From contig JANPZY010000001.1 of assembly GCA_024707325.1 (NCBI GenBank), forward strand, positions 1,054,001 through 1,118,000: 64,000 bases of DNA, given 5' to 3'. A program made the position numbers and the translations under genes. Below are positions 36,549-47,814 of the stretch, piece by piece (position 1 is the stretch's first letter; the number at the start of each line of letters is the position of its first letter). Source of the stretch: Opitutus sp. Lineage in GTDB: Bacteria; Verrucomicrobiota; Verrucomicrobiia; Opitutales; Opitutaceae. The notes beneath the pieces were generated by a model, which worked only from the letters and a program-made list of their open reading frames with translations, did no database searches and had not been told where the DNA came from.

Positions 36549-37433
36549 ATGTCACGAGTCCGTAAACTCGCCTCTCTCTTGGTGCTGCTCACGAGCGGCG
36601 CGTCTGCGTTTGCCGAAGGCGTTTCGCCGAGCGCGGCGAAGTTGATCGATTTCGGCAATGGCTGGGTGATTACCAATTCGATGGTGACGGGCTGGATGAT
36701 CTCCCTGCTGCTCGTCACGCTGGTGCTGTGGTTGATTGGCAAACCGTCCGTGGTGCCTTCGAAAGGCCAGGCGGTGATCGAGTCTTTGATGGAAGGCCTC
36801 CGTGGCATCCTCGAGCCGATCGTGGGCAAGAAAGCTTTCCCGGCGGCATTCCCACTGCTCGTCACTTTCTTTATCTTTATTCTCTTCCATAACTGGATGG
36901 GCCTGCTCCCGGGCGTCGGCACGATCGGCACGGGTTATACAGATGCAGCGGGTCACTTCCACATGCAGAGTCCGTGGATCCGTCCGCACAACGCGGACTT
37001 CAACGGCACGATCGCGCTCGCGCTGATCTCGTTCGGCGCGTGGGCCATCATCATCTTCAAGTATGCGGGCCCGAAAGTCATCCTCTGGGATCTCTTCGGC
37101 AACAAGGCCGACAAGAACGATACCCCCGGCTGGCTCTACCCGCTGCTCTCGCTGGTGTTCCTGGTCGTCGGTCTGATCGAAGTGTTCTCGATCGCGATCC
37201 GCCCGTTCACGCTTTCGGTTCGTCTCTTCGGCAACGTGTTTGGTGGTGAAAATCTCCTCCACGGCACGAGCTTCATCCCGGTCTTCTATTTCATGGAGCT
37301 GCTCGTCGGTCTGATTCAGGCCTTCGTGTTCACGCTGCTCTCCGCGGTCTACATCGGTCTGATCGCGAATCACGAGGGTGGGGACCACGACCACGACGAA
37401 GCGCACGGTTCCGCCGAGGCGGCGCACCACTGA
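36549..37433 (+). CDS. atpB: ATP synthase F0 subunit a
   Basis: Predicted 294 aa membrane protein, first gene of the atp operon. An N-terminal signal-like helix (KLASLLVLLTSGASAFA) precedes the usual helices; the essential stator arginine is in FTLSVRLFGNVFGGE. The C-terminus is His/Asp-rich (GGDHDHDEAHGSAEAAHH). It provides the proton half-channels against the c-ring. The ATG at 36549 was chosen because it starts directly before the signal helix. The 136-base upstream gap contains TTGACG at 36483, a possible -35 element, but no convincing -10. Confidence 0.95.
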   Translation: MSRVRKLASLLVLLTSGASAFAEGVSPSAAKLIDFGNGWVITNSMVTGWMISLLLVTLVLWLIGKPSVVPSKGQAVIESLMEGLRGILEPIVGKKAFPAAFPLLVTFFIFILFHNWMGLLPGVGTIGTGYTDAAGHFHMQSPWIRPHNADFNGTIALALISFGAWAIIIFKYAGPKVILWDLFGNKADKNDTPGWLYPLLSLVFLVVGLIEVFSIAIRPFTLSVRLFGNVFGGENLLHGTSFIPVFYFMELLVGLIQAFVFTLLSAVYIGLIANHEGGDHDHDEAHGSAEAAHH

Positions 37434-37503
37434 TCCCATTTACCGTCGGGAGCGTGCCTATGAGTGCGCACGGCGGCAATCCAACCAACAACAACATCCC
37501 ACA

Positions 37504-37713
37504 ATGATCACCACCCTCGCTGAAATCACCGGCAACATCGCCAGCGCGTTCGGCCTCCTCGGCGCCGCCCTCGGCGTTGCGCTCATCGGCCTCAAGGCCG
37601 CCGAAGCCGTCGGCCGCAATCCCGCCGCTTCCGGCAAGATCCTCGTGCAAGCCATCATCGGTATGGCGCTCGCCGAAGGTCTCGGCATTCTGGCTCTCTT
37701 CCTCGCGAAGTAA
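37504..37713 (+). CDS. atpE: ATP synthase F0 subunit c
   Basis: Predicted 69 aa hairpin of two helices. The glycine-rich helix 1 (FGLLGAALGVALIGLKAAEAVGRNP) with the RNP loop and helix 2 with ion-binding Glu58 (IIGMALAEGLGILALFL) are intact. The residue after the glutamate is Gly and there is no Na+-type Gln/Ser-Thr set, so proton coupling is expected. It forms the rotor ring of ATP synthase. Confidence 0.96.
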   Translation: MITTLAEITGNIASAFGLLGAALGVALIGLKAAEAVGRNPAASGKILVQAIIGMALAEGLGILALFLAK

Positions 37714-37780
37714 TTAGTTTTGTCCGGCAGCGCGCTCGTCGCGCTGCCACCTTCCTTTTCCTCCTGCCTGATCTGTTGTC

Positions 37781-38335
37781 ATGACGCTGCCTCTCTTCCT
37801 TGCCGCTGTCGCTGAACACGCCCACGCCGCGGAGCCCAACATGCTCCAAACCTTCGGCGTCGAGTGGAAATACGTGGTCTGGCAGCTGATCAGCTTCCTG
37901 ATCGTCCTCTTCGTCCTCTATAAATTTGGCATCAAGCCGGTGGCTGCGACCATGGAGGAGCGCAACCGCAAGATCGAAGCGGGCATCAAGCACGCCGAGG
38001 AGATGCAGGCCAAGCTCGCCGCCGCACAGGCCGAGAGCGCTGCGCTCGTCAAGCAGGCCCAAGGCGAAGCCACCCGCATCATCGACGAAGCTCGCAAGAC
38101 CGCGAAGGAGTTCGTCGACAAGCAGACTCAAGAAGCGTCGACCAAGTCCGCCGAGATGCTCGCGAAAGCTCAGCAGGCGATCGAGCTCGAGCACAAGAAG
38201 ATGCTCGCCGACGCCCGCACCGAGATCGCCCGCCTCGTCGTGACCACGACGGAGCGCGTGCTCGCCAAGAAGCTCACCGACGCCGATCGCGCTGCCTATA
38301 ACGAGAGCGCGGCTCAAGAGCTGACCAACGTCTGA
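37781..38335 (+). CDS. atpF: ATP synthase F0 subunit b
   Basis: Predicted 184 aa: one N-terminal membrane helix ([22 protein letters not shown]) followed by a long charged, Ala/Glu/Lys-rich coiled coil to the end. This is the peripheral stalk that holds F1 static. A short periplasmic N-terminal extension (about 30 residues, [16 protein letters not shown]) comes first. It lies between atpE and atpH. Confidence 0.94.
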   Translation: MTLPLFLAAVAEHAHAAEPNMLQTFGVEWKYVVWQLISFLIVLFVLYKFGIKPVAATMEERNRKIEAGIKHAEEMQAKLAAAQAESAALVKQAQGEATRIIDEARKTAKEFVDKQTQEASTKSAEMLAKAQQAIELEHKKMLADARTEIARLVVTTTERVLAKKLTDADRAAYNESAAQELTNV

Positions 38336-38363
38336 TCTCTTTCCACCGCCACCACGCGACACC

Positions 38364-38759
38364 ATGGCTTCCGGCAAAAAACAAATCCAGCAACTGGCCC
38401 GTCAGTTCTTGAAGGTCAGCCTCGTGGACGGCGTTGTCTCGCCGGAGCGCGTCGCTGGCGTGCTGGAGTATATCGAGAAGCACAAACCCGCGCACTCGGT
38501 TGCGGTGCTGAAAGCCTACCAGCGCCTCGTTGCTTCCGAGATCGCGCGCAGCCAGGCTGTCGTCGAACACGCCGGCGCGGCCGATGCCGCCCGTCTCGAT
38601 GCGGTCGCCGCTTCGCTCTCGAAGAAATACGGCCGCAACATTTCCTGGGTTTCGAAGCCCAATCCCTCGTTGCTCGCCGGCCTGCGCGTTCGCGTGGGCG
38701 ACGATGTTTACGAATCCTCTGTGGCCAACCAACTCGCCGCGCTCGCGACCGCCGTCTGA
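38364..38759 (+). CDS. atpH: ATP synthase F1 subunit delta (short form)
   Basis: Predicted 131 aa, noticeably shorter than the usual ~175-180. The C-terminal membrane-proximal part is typical (SWVSKPNPSLLAGLRVRVGDDVYESSVANQLAAL), but the N-terminal six-helix domain that binds alpha subunits is reduced. Position between atpF and atpA supports the assignment. No upstream in-frame extension is evident, since atpF ends 28 bases before. The shortening may be lineage-typical. Confidence 0.88.
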   Translation: MASGKKQIQQLARQFLKVSLVDGVVSPERVAGVLEYIEKHKPAHSVAVLKAYQRLVASEIARSQAVVEHAGAADAARLDAVAASLSKKYGRNISWVSKPNPSLLAGLRVRVGDDVYESSVANQLAALATAV

Positions 38760-38801
38760 TCCCTTTCAACAAACCGACTCCGCCCCCAACCGTTTCCTGA
38801 G

Positions 38802-40328
38802 ATGAGCACCGTCCTCGACCAAATCGAACAACAGATCGCCAAGCTCTCGACCAAAGCGGTCAAGAAGAACACTGGCACCATCCGCACGATCGCCGACGGC
38901 GTCGCGAAAATCGACGGCCTCTCGGACGTGATGTATAACGAGATGGTGCAGTTCCCCGGCGGCGCCATCGGCATCGCGCTCAACCTCGAAGAAGACGAGG
39001 TCGGCTGCGTCGTTCTCGGTGACTACTCCAAGCTGAAGGAAGGCGAGGAAGTCCAGACCACCGGTCGCCTGCTCTCCGTTCCGGTCGGCAAACAGCTCCT
39101 CGGTCGCGTGGTCGACGCGCTCGGCAATCCGGTCGACGGCAAGGGCCCGATCGCCGCTTCCGAATTTTATCCCGTCGAGCGCATCGCGCCCGGCATCATC
39201 GTCCGCAAGTCCGTTAACCAGCCGCTCTTCACCGGTATCATGGCGATCGACTCCATGATTCCGATTGGTCGCGGTCAGCGCGAGCTGATCATCGGCGACC
39301 GCGGCACGGGCAAGACGACCATCGCGATCGACACGATCATCAACCAGGCGAAGATCAACAAGGTCGGCCTCGCTTCTGGCGATCCGAAGTTCCGCCCCGT
39401 TTACTCGATCTACGTCGCGGTCGGTCAGAAGCAGTCCAACATCGTCCGCACGATCGGCGCCCTCGAGGCCGCCGGCGCGCTCGAATACACGATCATCGTT
39501 TCGGCTCCTGCCGCCGACAACCCCGCCAACCAATACCTCGCTCCTTACTCCGGTGCGGCGATGGGCGAGTGGTTCATGGAAAACGGCATGGATGCGCTGA
39601 TCGTTTACGACGATCTCTCCAAGCACGCCGTCGCTTACCGCCAGATCTCGCTCATTCTGAAGCGTCCCTCCGGCCGCGAAGCGTATCCGGGCGACGTATT
39701 CTATCTCCACAGCCGCCTGCTCGAGCGCGCTGCGCGCCTCGAAGGCAAAGGCTCGCTCACCGCGCTTCCGATCATCGAAACCCTCGCGGGCGACGTCTCG
39801 GCTTACATTCCGACGAACGTCATCTCGATCACCGACGGTCAGATCTTCCTCGAAACCGACCTTTTCAACCAAGGCATCCGCCCCGCGGTGTCCGTCGGTC
39901 TCTCGGTTTCCCGCGTGGGTTCCTCCGCGCAGATCAAGGCCACCAAGCAGGTCGGCGGTAAGCTGAAGGGCGAACTCGCGCAGTTCCGCGAACTCGCCGC
40001 CTTTGCTCAGTTCGGCTCGGACCTCGACGCCAAGACCAAGGCTCAGCTCGATCGCGGTGCCCGCATCGTCGAGCTCTTCAAGCAGCCGCAGTTCAACCCG
40101 CTCCCGATCGAGCTCCAGGTCGCCGTGCTCTTCGCCATGCAGAAGGGCTACTTCGACGCCATCGACACCAAGAAGGTTGTCGCTGCCGCCGCGTCGCTGA
40201 AGGAGTTCTTCACCACCCGCAAGGACGCGCTCCTCACGGAAGTGCGCACCAAGGCCGCCCTCGACAAGGACCTCGAGGCCAAGCTCCAGGCCGCGGTCGA
40301 CGAGTGGAAATCCTCCTTCACCGCCTGA
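38802..40328 (+). CDS. atpA: ATP synthase F1 subunit alpha
   Basis: Predicted 508 aa, family length. Walker [10 protein letters not shown] near residue 165, preceded by [36 protein letters not shown] and the alpha/beta signature near [18 protein letters not shown]. This subunit carries the non-catalytic nucleotide sites of F1. A hairpin at 40331 separates it from atpG. Confidence 0.97.
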   Translation: MSTVLDQIEQQIAKLSTKAVKKNTGTIRTIADGVAKIDGLSDVMYNEMVQFPGGAIGIALNLEEDEVGCVVLGDYSKLKEGEEVQTTGRLLSVPVGKQLLGRVVDALGNPVDGKGPIAASEFYPVERIAPGIIVRKSVNQPLFTGIMAIDSMIPIGRGQRELIIGDRGTGKTTIAIDTIINQAKINKVGLASGDPKFRPVYSIYVAVGQKQSNIVRTIGALEAAGALEYTIIVSAPAADNPANQYLAPYSGAAMGEWFMENGMDALIVYDDLSKHAVAYRQISLILKRPSGREAYPGDVFYLHSRLLERAARLEGKGSLTALPIIETLAGDVSAYIPTNVISITDGQIFLETDLFNQGIRPAVSVGLSVSRVGSSAQIKATKQVGGKLKGELAQFRELAAFAQFGSDLDAKTKAQLDRGARIVELFKQPQFNPLPIELQVAVLFAMQKGYFDAIDTKKVVAAAASLKEFFTTRKDALLTEVRTKAALDKDLEAKLQAAVDEWKSSFTA

Positions 40329-40330
40329 TC

Positions 40331-40416
40331 TAATTTTCGCTTTTGATTCTCGATTTCCGAAGGGCTCAAGCGCCCGGAGGAAATCGAAAATCGAAAATCT
40401 CGAATCGAAAATCTCT
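40331..40416. repeat. Intercistronic imperfect hairpin between atpA and atpG
   Basis: TTTTGATTCTCGATTTCC on the left and GGAAATCGAAAATCG on the right surround a GC-rich loop, followed by a further CGAATCGAAAATC repeat. The stretch is AT-rich relative to the operon and abuts the atpG start, so it may influence mRNA processing or translation. Mobile origin is inferred from similar palindromes in the window. Confidence 0.6.
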
Positions 40417-40418
40417 CG

Positions 40419-42760
<2,342 letters not shown>

Positions 42761-42763
42761 GTG

Positions 42764-42845
42764 TAAACCACGAAACACACGAACGGACACGAAACCTCCG
42801 AAGGCTCCTTCACCTTTCGTGCTTTTAGTGTCTTTCGTGGTTAAA
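42764..42845. repeat. Intercistronic palindrome between atpD and atpC
   Basis: Left arm 42764-42795 (TAAACCACGAAACACACGAA and onward) pairs imperfectly with the right arm ending TCTTTCGTGGTTAAA at 42845, about 80% complementary around an ~18-base loop. Noncoding; the atpC start lies 17 bases beyond it. Confidence 0.8.
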
Positions 42846-42862
42846 CGATCCCGTCCTGCACC

Positions 42863-43270
42863 ATGCCTTTGACTCTCGAAATCGTCACTCCCGAAGCCCA
42901 GGTCTACTCCGACACCATCGACACCGTGGTCATTCCCACGGTCCAAGGTGAAATCGGCATCCTTCCGGGCCACATCCCGCTGCTCACGCAGATCGAGGAT
43001 GGCGAACTTCGCGTGACGAAAAACGGCCAGACGCAGCTTCTCGTTATCGGTGGAGGTTTCGCTGAGGTGGAGGGCGATCACGTCCACATCCTCGCCGAAC
43101 ACGCCGTCAACGAAGACACGATCGACGAGGCTGCCGTGGAGGAAGCGCTCCGCCGCGCCGAAGCTCAGCTCAAGGAAGCGGCGGGCCTCGATCCGAACGA
43201 ATTCGAACACCTGCAAGGCATGGTTCGTTTCGCCGGCGTGCAGCTCGCGATCAAACGCCGTAGTCGTTGA
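42863..43270 (+). CDS. atpC: ATP synthase F1 subunit epsilon
   Basis: Predicted 135 aa. LTLEIVTPEAQVYSDTIDTVVIPTVQGEIGILPGHIPLLT is the conserved beta-sandwich, and a C-terminal helical hairpin rich in Glu/Ala follows. It couples the rotor to F0 and inhibits hydrolysis. It is the last gene of the operon, with a terminator six bases after the stop. Confidence 0.96.
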   Translation: MPLTLEIVTPEAQVYSDTIDTVVIPTVQGEIGILPGHIPLLTQIEDGELRVTKNGQTQLLVIGGGFAEVEGDHVHILAEHAVNEDTIDEAAVEEALRRAEAQLKEAAGLDPNEFEHLQGMVRFAGVQLAIKRRSR

Positions 43271-43275
43271 TTTCG

Positions 43276-43304
43276 AGGCCCGATCCTCACCGGTCGGGCC
43301 TTTT
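43276..43304 (+). terminator. Rho-independent terminator of the atp operon
   Basis: Stem AGGCCCGA / TCGGGCCT with a 10-base loop, followed by TTTT at 43301-43304. It begins six bases after the atpC stop. Confidence 0.85.
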
Positions 43305-43349
43305 CCTTGCCCGGGCGCTGAAACCGAGTCTCAATCTGCACCCTGCATC

Positions 43350-43850
43350 GTGAGCGCCGCACCTGAACCGAACTGTCTGCCTCTCTGCCAGCTTCCCGCC
43401 GGTGGATTAGGTCGGGTGCGCCAACTGGCCGGTTCGTCCGAGTTCTGCCAACGCGTGCGTGAGATGGGGCTGGGGGAGTCCGCCTTCGTCACGAAGATCT
43501 CCGGCACCAGCACCATCCTCTGCCAGCTCAACGGCACGCGTATCGCGCTCAGCCACGACGCGGCGAAGAACATTCTCGTTGAGCCGCTTGTGTCCCGCTC
43601 CGCTCCTCCCGCCATGCCTACTGTCTCTCTTTCCAGCCTCGCGGTCGGATCCTCCGCCACGGTCCGCGAGTTTCCGAAATCCGGCGCGGCGTTCCTGCGC
43701 CTGCGCGAGATGGGACTGCTCGCCGGCACCCGCATCACGTTGATCCGCACGGCGCCGCTCGGCGATCCGATCGAAATCAAGGTCCGCGGTTACCATCTCA
43801 CGCTGCGCAAATCCGAAGCCGATCACGTGCTCGTCGAAAAGACCGTATGA
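43350..43850 (+). CDS. feoA: Tandem FeoA-domain protein (two FeoA domains fused)
   Basis: Predicted 166 aa from GTG 43350. Domain 1 (about residues 14-84) has LPAGGLGRVRQLAG, RVREMGLGESAFVTKISG and GTRIALSHDAAKNILVEP; domain 2 (about 90-164) has LSSLAVGSSATVREF, RLREMGLLAGTRITLIRTAPLGDPIEIKVRGYHLTLRKSEADHVLV. Each is an SH3-like FeoA unit, usually ~75-80 aa on its own; domain 1 is more diverged. An in-frame ATG at 43614 could start domain 2 alone, so two products are possible. FeoA assists FeoB in Fe(II) uptake. The gene starts 46 bases after the atp terminator and precedes feoB. Confidence 0.82.
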   Translation: MSAAPEPNCLPLCQLPAGGLGRVRQLAGSSEFCQRVREMGLGESAFVTKISGTSTILCQLNGTRIALSHDAAKNILVEPLVSRSAPPAMPTVSLSSLAVGSSATVREFPKSGAAFLRLREMGLLAGTRITLIRTAPLGDPIEIKVRGYHLTLRKSEADHVLVEKTV

Positions 43851-43912
43851 CCGAAGACCTGAAACGCTGAACCGCGTCTCGCTCTTCAGTCTTCCGGTCT
43901 TCCCGACAGCCC

Positions 43913-46037
43913 ATGGCCCTCCCAGCTCACATTTCTCCCGCGGCGACTCCCGCCCTCTTCCCGCACGCCCACTTACGCCGTGGTCGGCAATCCCAATTGC
44001 GGCAAGAGCACGCTGTTCAACGCGCTCACCGGCCTGAAACAGAAGGTCGGCAATTATCCGGGCGTCACCGTCGAGAAGAAGGTCGGCACCACATATTCGC
44101 AGCATGGCCAGCCGATTACGGTGATCGATCTGCCCGGCACGTATTCGCTCGCCGCTCGCTCGCCTGACGAAGCTGTTACGCGCGACGTGCTCCTCGGTCG
44201 CCGCGCCGACACGCCGATGCCGGATCGCATCCTCTGCATTCTCGACGCGACCAACCTCGAGCGAAACCTCTACCTTCTTCATCAGATCCTCGATCTCGGC
44301 CGGCCCGTGATCGTGGTGCTCAACATGATGGACCTCGCCGCGCAGGCGGGGCTCAACATCCGCGTCGCCCGTCTCGAGCACGAGCTTGGCGTGCCGGTCA
44401 TTCCGTGCGAAGCCGTCCACGGCAAAGGTCTCGTCGAACTCCGCGTGGCGATGAGCCGCCTCGAGATTCCGCTCGCGCGTCACGCGTGGGACGTTCCCGC
44501 CGCGATTGCCCCCGCCATTTCTGAACTGCAGGCCTCGCTCGTTGCCAACGACGGCAAGTCGCCGCTCATCGCCCGCGCCGAAGCGCTGCTGCTTCTCACC
44601 GACCAGGATTCGGTGCGCGTTGCGGGCTCCGTTCCGCTGCACGCGAAAACGCACGAGATTCTCCAAGCGTGGCAAAAACGTTGGGAAGGCGAGGGGACCG
44701 ATTGGGCGGCGACGCTCGTCAACTCCCGCTACGACGCCATCGGCACCATCGCGGCTGAAGTCGTGCTCGCCGCCGGCGAAACCGGTCCCACTCGCTCGGA
44801 TAAAATCGACGCCGTCGTCACGCATCCGATTTGGGGCTGGGCGATTCTCGGTGCGATCATGACCGCGATGTTCGTGAGCATCTTCACGCTCGCGGAGTAT
44901 CCGATGAACTTCATCGACGAGCATGTCGCAGCGCTCGCCGATTTCGTGAAAAGCAGCATGGCCGAGGGCGATCTGCGCGACCTCATCACCGACGGCGCCA
45001 TCGCTGGTGTCGGCGGCGTGATCATCTTTCTGCCGCAGATTCTGATTCTATTTTTCTTCATCGGTCTGCTCGAGAGCACCGGCTACATGGCACGCGCGGC
45101 GTTCATCATGGACCGCTTGATGAGTCGCGTCGGCCTCAACGGAAAATCCTTCATCCCGCTGCTCAGCTCCTACGCGTGCGCGATTCCCGGCATCATGGCC
45201 ACGCGCACGATCGAGCAACCGAAGGATCGGCTCGTCACCATTCTCGTCGCGCCCCTCATGAGCTGCTCGGCGCGCCTGCCGGTTTATCTGCTCATGATCG
45301 CCGCGCTCGTGCCCGGCGATCGCGTGCCGGTGATGACCAAGGTCGGCATCATGCTGGCCATGTATGCGCTCGGCACGTTTGGCGCGTTCGGTTTCGCGTG
45401 GCTCTTCAAGCGCACGCTCCTTCGCGGTGCTCCGCCGCTCATGATCATGGAGCTGCCGCCGTATCACTTCCCGCGTTTCCGCGATGTGCTCCTCCACATG
45501 GTCGAGCGTGGCTGGATCTTCCTCCGCCGCGCCGGCACCGTGATTCTCGCGATCAGCATCGTGCTCTGGTTCCTCTCGGCGTATCCAAAATCTCCCGACG
45601 CCACGGCGTCCGAACAACTCGCCCAGAGTTTCGCCGGCCGCGCCGGTCACGTGCTCGAACCCGTGATCGAGCCGCTCGGCTTCAACTGGCAGGTCGGCAT
45701 CGGTCTCATCAGCTCCTTCGCCGCCCGCGAAGTCTTCGTCTCCACCATGGGCGTTGTTTTCAACGCCGAGTCCGATGAGGAGGACACGACGCCGCTCCGC
45801 GACGCGATGCTCAACGCGCAGTGGCCCGATGGCTCGCCGCTCTTCACGCCGCTCACGTGTATCTCGCTCATGGTGTTCTATGTGTTCGCGATGCAGTGCA
45901 TCAGCACGATCGCGATCGTTCGCCGCGAAACGAACTCGTGGCGCTGGCCGCTCTTCCAAATCGGCTACATGACTGGCACCGCGTGGATTGTTAGCTTCAT
46001 TGTTTACCAAGCCGGCCGCGCGCTCGGCTTCCAATAA
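43913..46037 (+). CDS. feoB: Ferrous iron transporter FeoB (frame break near its N-terminus)
   Basis: About 707 aa after repair. The G domain has P-loop VGNPNCGKSTLFNALTG, switch I GNYPGVTVEKKVG, DLPGTYSL, NMMDL; the membrane part has gates with ISSFAAREVFVSTMGV and SYACAIPGIMATR, plus helices through the C-terminus. The open frame begins only at GTG 43980, inside the conserved start. Removing one C from the CCC run at 43960-43962 joins it to ATG 43913 and gives LFRTPTYAVVGNPNCG, as expected for FeoB. It imports Fe(II) across the inner membrane. The small Cys-rich gene overlaps its stop by one base. Confidence 0.93.
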
Positions 46038-46195
46038 TGAACGCCGAACTTCAAAGCATCCTCGCGCTCGTGGTCGTGGCCATCGCTGCGACCGCGCTCG
46101 TCGTGCGTTTGGTGAAGAAGCGCAAAAATCCCGGCTGCGGCGGCGAGTGCGCCTGTCCCACCGACGACCTGAAAGTCCGCATCCGCCGCGGTTGA
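46037..46195 (+). CDS. Small FeoB-associated Cys-rich membrane protein
   Basis: Predicted 52 aa. It starts within the feoB stop (TAATG overlap). One hydrophobic helix (SILALVVVAIAATALVVRLV) is followed by a Lys-rich turn and four-residue spaced cysteines in NPGCGGECACPTDD, ending in a basic tail. This is the layout of the FeoB-associated Cys-rich proteins found at the end of feo operons, where a metal-binding or FeoB-stabilising role is suspected. Translational coupling to feoB supports the call. Confidence 0.85.
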   Translation: MNAELQSILALVVVAIAATALVVRLVKKRKNPGCGGECACPTDDLKVRIRRG

Positions 46196-46224
46196 TCCGC
46201 CCCCTGCGCGAAGCCGCCAACCCC

Positions 46225-46245
46225 AAAGTCCGTAATACGGACTTT
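46225..46245. repeat. 21-bp perfect palindrome, identical to 9836-9856
   Basis: Centre AAGTCCGTAATACGGACTT, flanked by A/T. It lies 29 bases after the small Feo gene and 11 bases before a terminator. Confidence 0.75.
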
Positions 46246-46256
46246 CATCAAGGTGG

Positions 46257-46282
46257 AGCCCGGTGTCCCCGTCGGGCTTTTT
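46257..46282 (+). terminator. Probable Rho-independent terminator of the feo operon
   Basis: AGCCCG (46257-46262) and CGGGCT (46273-46278) form a stem with a 10-base loop, followed by a run of five T. A further perfect 9-bp hairpin, AGCCTGGCG / CGCCAGGCT, stands at 46303-46324. Confidence 0.75.
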
Positions 46283-46334
46283 CACGCCTGCGCGATCCGA
46301 TCAGCCTGGCGAGGACGCCAGGCTTCACCTGTCT

Positions 46335-46427
46335 GTCATCTAGGCGGAGCGAAGAACTTGTTTGGAGTTTCGCTGCGCAAGAGAGCGTCGATGCGCACAC
46401 TGGATTCTTCGCTTCGCTCAGAATGAC
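46335..46427. mobile_element. 93-bp palindromic MITE/REP-like element, copy 3 (left arm decayed)
   Basis: Right arm 46401-46427 matches the 27-bp arms of the other copies with one change; the left arm (46335-46356) has several changes but keeps GGCGGAGCGAAGAA. Same length as the other two. The rest of the 46196-46560 gap holds the terminator, hairpins and, at its end, three units of the 11-bp repeat. Confidence 0.8.
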
Positions 46428-46550
46428 AGAGAGAAACCACTTACACATTCTCTCTCATTAGGTTCGCGGTCCGCCTGTCCGCGTTTCCGCGATTCTTTTC
46501 GGCGTCCGCCTTTTCCGTGTTCCGTGATCGACTCTTCCGCGATCCACACG

Positions 46551-46583
46551 CGCTCCGGACTCAAGCCGCACCTGGGTTCGACA
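46551..46583 (+). repeat. Three-unit remnant of the 11-bp repeat overlapping the peptidase stop codon
   Basis: CTCCGGACTCA, AGCCGCACCTG and GGTTCGACATG are three consecutive units with the A/B pattern, plus orientation. The metallopeptidase stop codon (46561-46563, minus strand) lies inside, so the last residues of that protein are repeat-encoded. Confidence 0.65.
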
Positions 46584-47616
46584 TGGCTTCGCCCACGAGG
46601 TCGTGCACGAAGCGGATCTTCTGTCGCGTCGTCGTGGAGAGGACGAAGGGATACGCGTCGTTCTGCCCGAGCGAGCGCGTGAGGTTGTTGAGCATGTGCG
46701 TGAGTGCGAACCACTGGTCCATCATCCGCTCGAAGGCGTCGTGCCCGGCGTATTTCTTTTGATCGGGCGGCGTCACGCGCACACCGCACGCCTCGGCCGT
46801 TTCGAGCGTGTCGACCATGTGAAGATAGTGCGCCCAGGTTTCCGCCCAGTCCTCCCAAGGGTGCGCGCTCGCGTAGGCCGACACGAATCGCTCCCGCCAG
46901 TCCGCGGGCGCGCCGTTTTGGTAGTGCGCTTCGAGCGCCGCTGAGTAGTCCGCGCGCTCGTCGCCGAATTTTTCTCGAAACGCATCCAGCCGGCCGGCAT
47001 CGCGCACCAGCCGGTCCCAATAGTAGTGGCCGAGCTCGTGACGAAAATGGCCGACGAGCGTGCGAAACGGTTCATGCATCTGCAGGCGGCGACGTTCGCG
47101 CTCGGCATCGTCGGCCTCGGCGAGCGCGAGCGTGATCACGCCCTCGGCGTGTCCGGTCATCACCGGCGCACTGCCGTCTGGCGCGTCGGCCAGAAACTCA
47201 AACGCCAGCCCGCTTGCCGGATTCTCGCGCTTCGAGGTCCACGGGAGCCCGAGCGTCGTCAGGTTCTGCAACACACGTCGCTTCGCCACCTCGAGTTTAT
47301 ACCACGCCTGCTGATTACCCGGCACGCCGAGTTCGGGAATCACGCGCGTGAGTCGGCAAGCGCGGCACAAGGTTTCCGGACTGTCCGCATCGAGGGCCCA
47401 GTTGCAGACATGGTGCTGCACGTAGTTCTGGCAGAGGCGAAACCGGCGGCGTTGCGCGGCGGGGTCGGGCGAGCGCCACGTGTCGTCACGCGCAGGATCG
47501 AGCGAGGTCATCCGCTGCAACTCGGGCACGAACGCCAGCACGTGACCGCAGCGGACGCACTGGTGATTCTCGAAATACACGAGGTTGGCGCAGTGTGCAC
47601 AATGGAAGAGCCGCAT
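46561..47616 (-). CDS. Putative zinc-binding metallopeptidase (Peptidase_Mx type)
   Basis: Predicted 351 aa. The N-terminus has a zinc ribbon (Cys 6, 9, 20, 23) and a second cysteine set (Cys 62, 71, 84, 87), then the catalytic HELGH at residues 193-197 in GHFRHELGHYYWDRLV, and the downstream acidic EDWAETWAHYLHMVDTLETA that supplies the third ligand. This matches the family annotated as putative zinc-binding metallopeptidase, whose substrate is unknown. No signal peptide, so cytoplasmic. Divergent from the AraC gene. The C-terminal residues SNPGAA derive from the 11-bp repeat remnant. Confidence 0.85.
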   Translation of the reverse strand: MRLFHCAHCANLVYFENHQCVRCGHVLAFVPELQRMTSLDPARDDTWRSPDPAAQRRRFRLCQNYVQHHVCNWALDADSPETLCRACRLTRVIPELGVPGNQQAWYKLEVAKRRVLQNLTTLGLPWTSKRENPASGLAFEFLADAPDGSAPVMTGHAEGVITLALAEADDAERERRRLQMHEPFRTLVGHFRHELGHYYWDRLVRDAGRLDAFREKFGDERADYSAALEAHYQNGAPADWRERFVSAYASAHPWEDWAETWAHYLHMVDTLETAEACGVRVTPPDQKKYAGHDAFERMMDQWFALTHMLNNLTRSLGQNDAYPFVLSTTTRQKIRFVHDLVGEAMSNPGAA

Positions 47617-47687
47617 GGTGAGACAGTGCCGTGTGCAGCCTAAGCTGTTCCTGTTTGCGCGGCGATTTCACGCCGGAAGACCATTCG

Positions 47688-47721
47688 GGAAAAATCCTGC
47701 AAGACTTGGAAAAAACCTAGG
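47688..47721. promoter_or_regulatory. Candidate operator motifs upstream of the AraC gene
   Basis: GGAAAAATCCTG (47688-47699) is the reverse complement of CAGGATTTTTCC, and the region before the TonB receptor has CAGGATTTTTTCC at 51608-51620. AAAACCTAGG at 47712-47721 has a near mirror copy, TCTAGGTTTT at 48905-48914, before the amylase. Shared sites in three promoters of one locus could bind the AraC protein; not proven. Confidence 0.35.
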
Positions 47722-47814
47722 TCTCCGCCCGATGCCGTGGGATTGCATTGGCATTTTCGCGGTTCCTGGACGACGGTGCGGAACCCCTCGCGCCTTTGCG
47801 GCGTGCGTTTCCCC

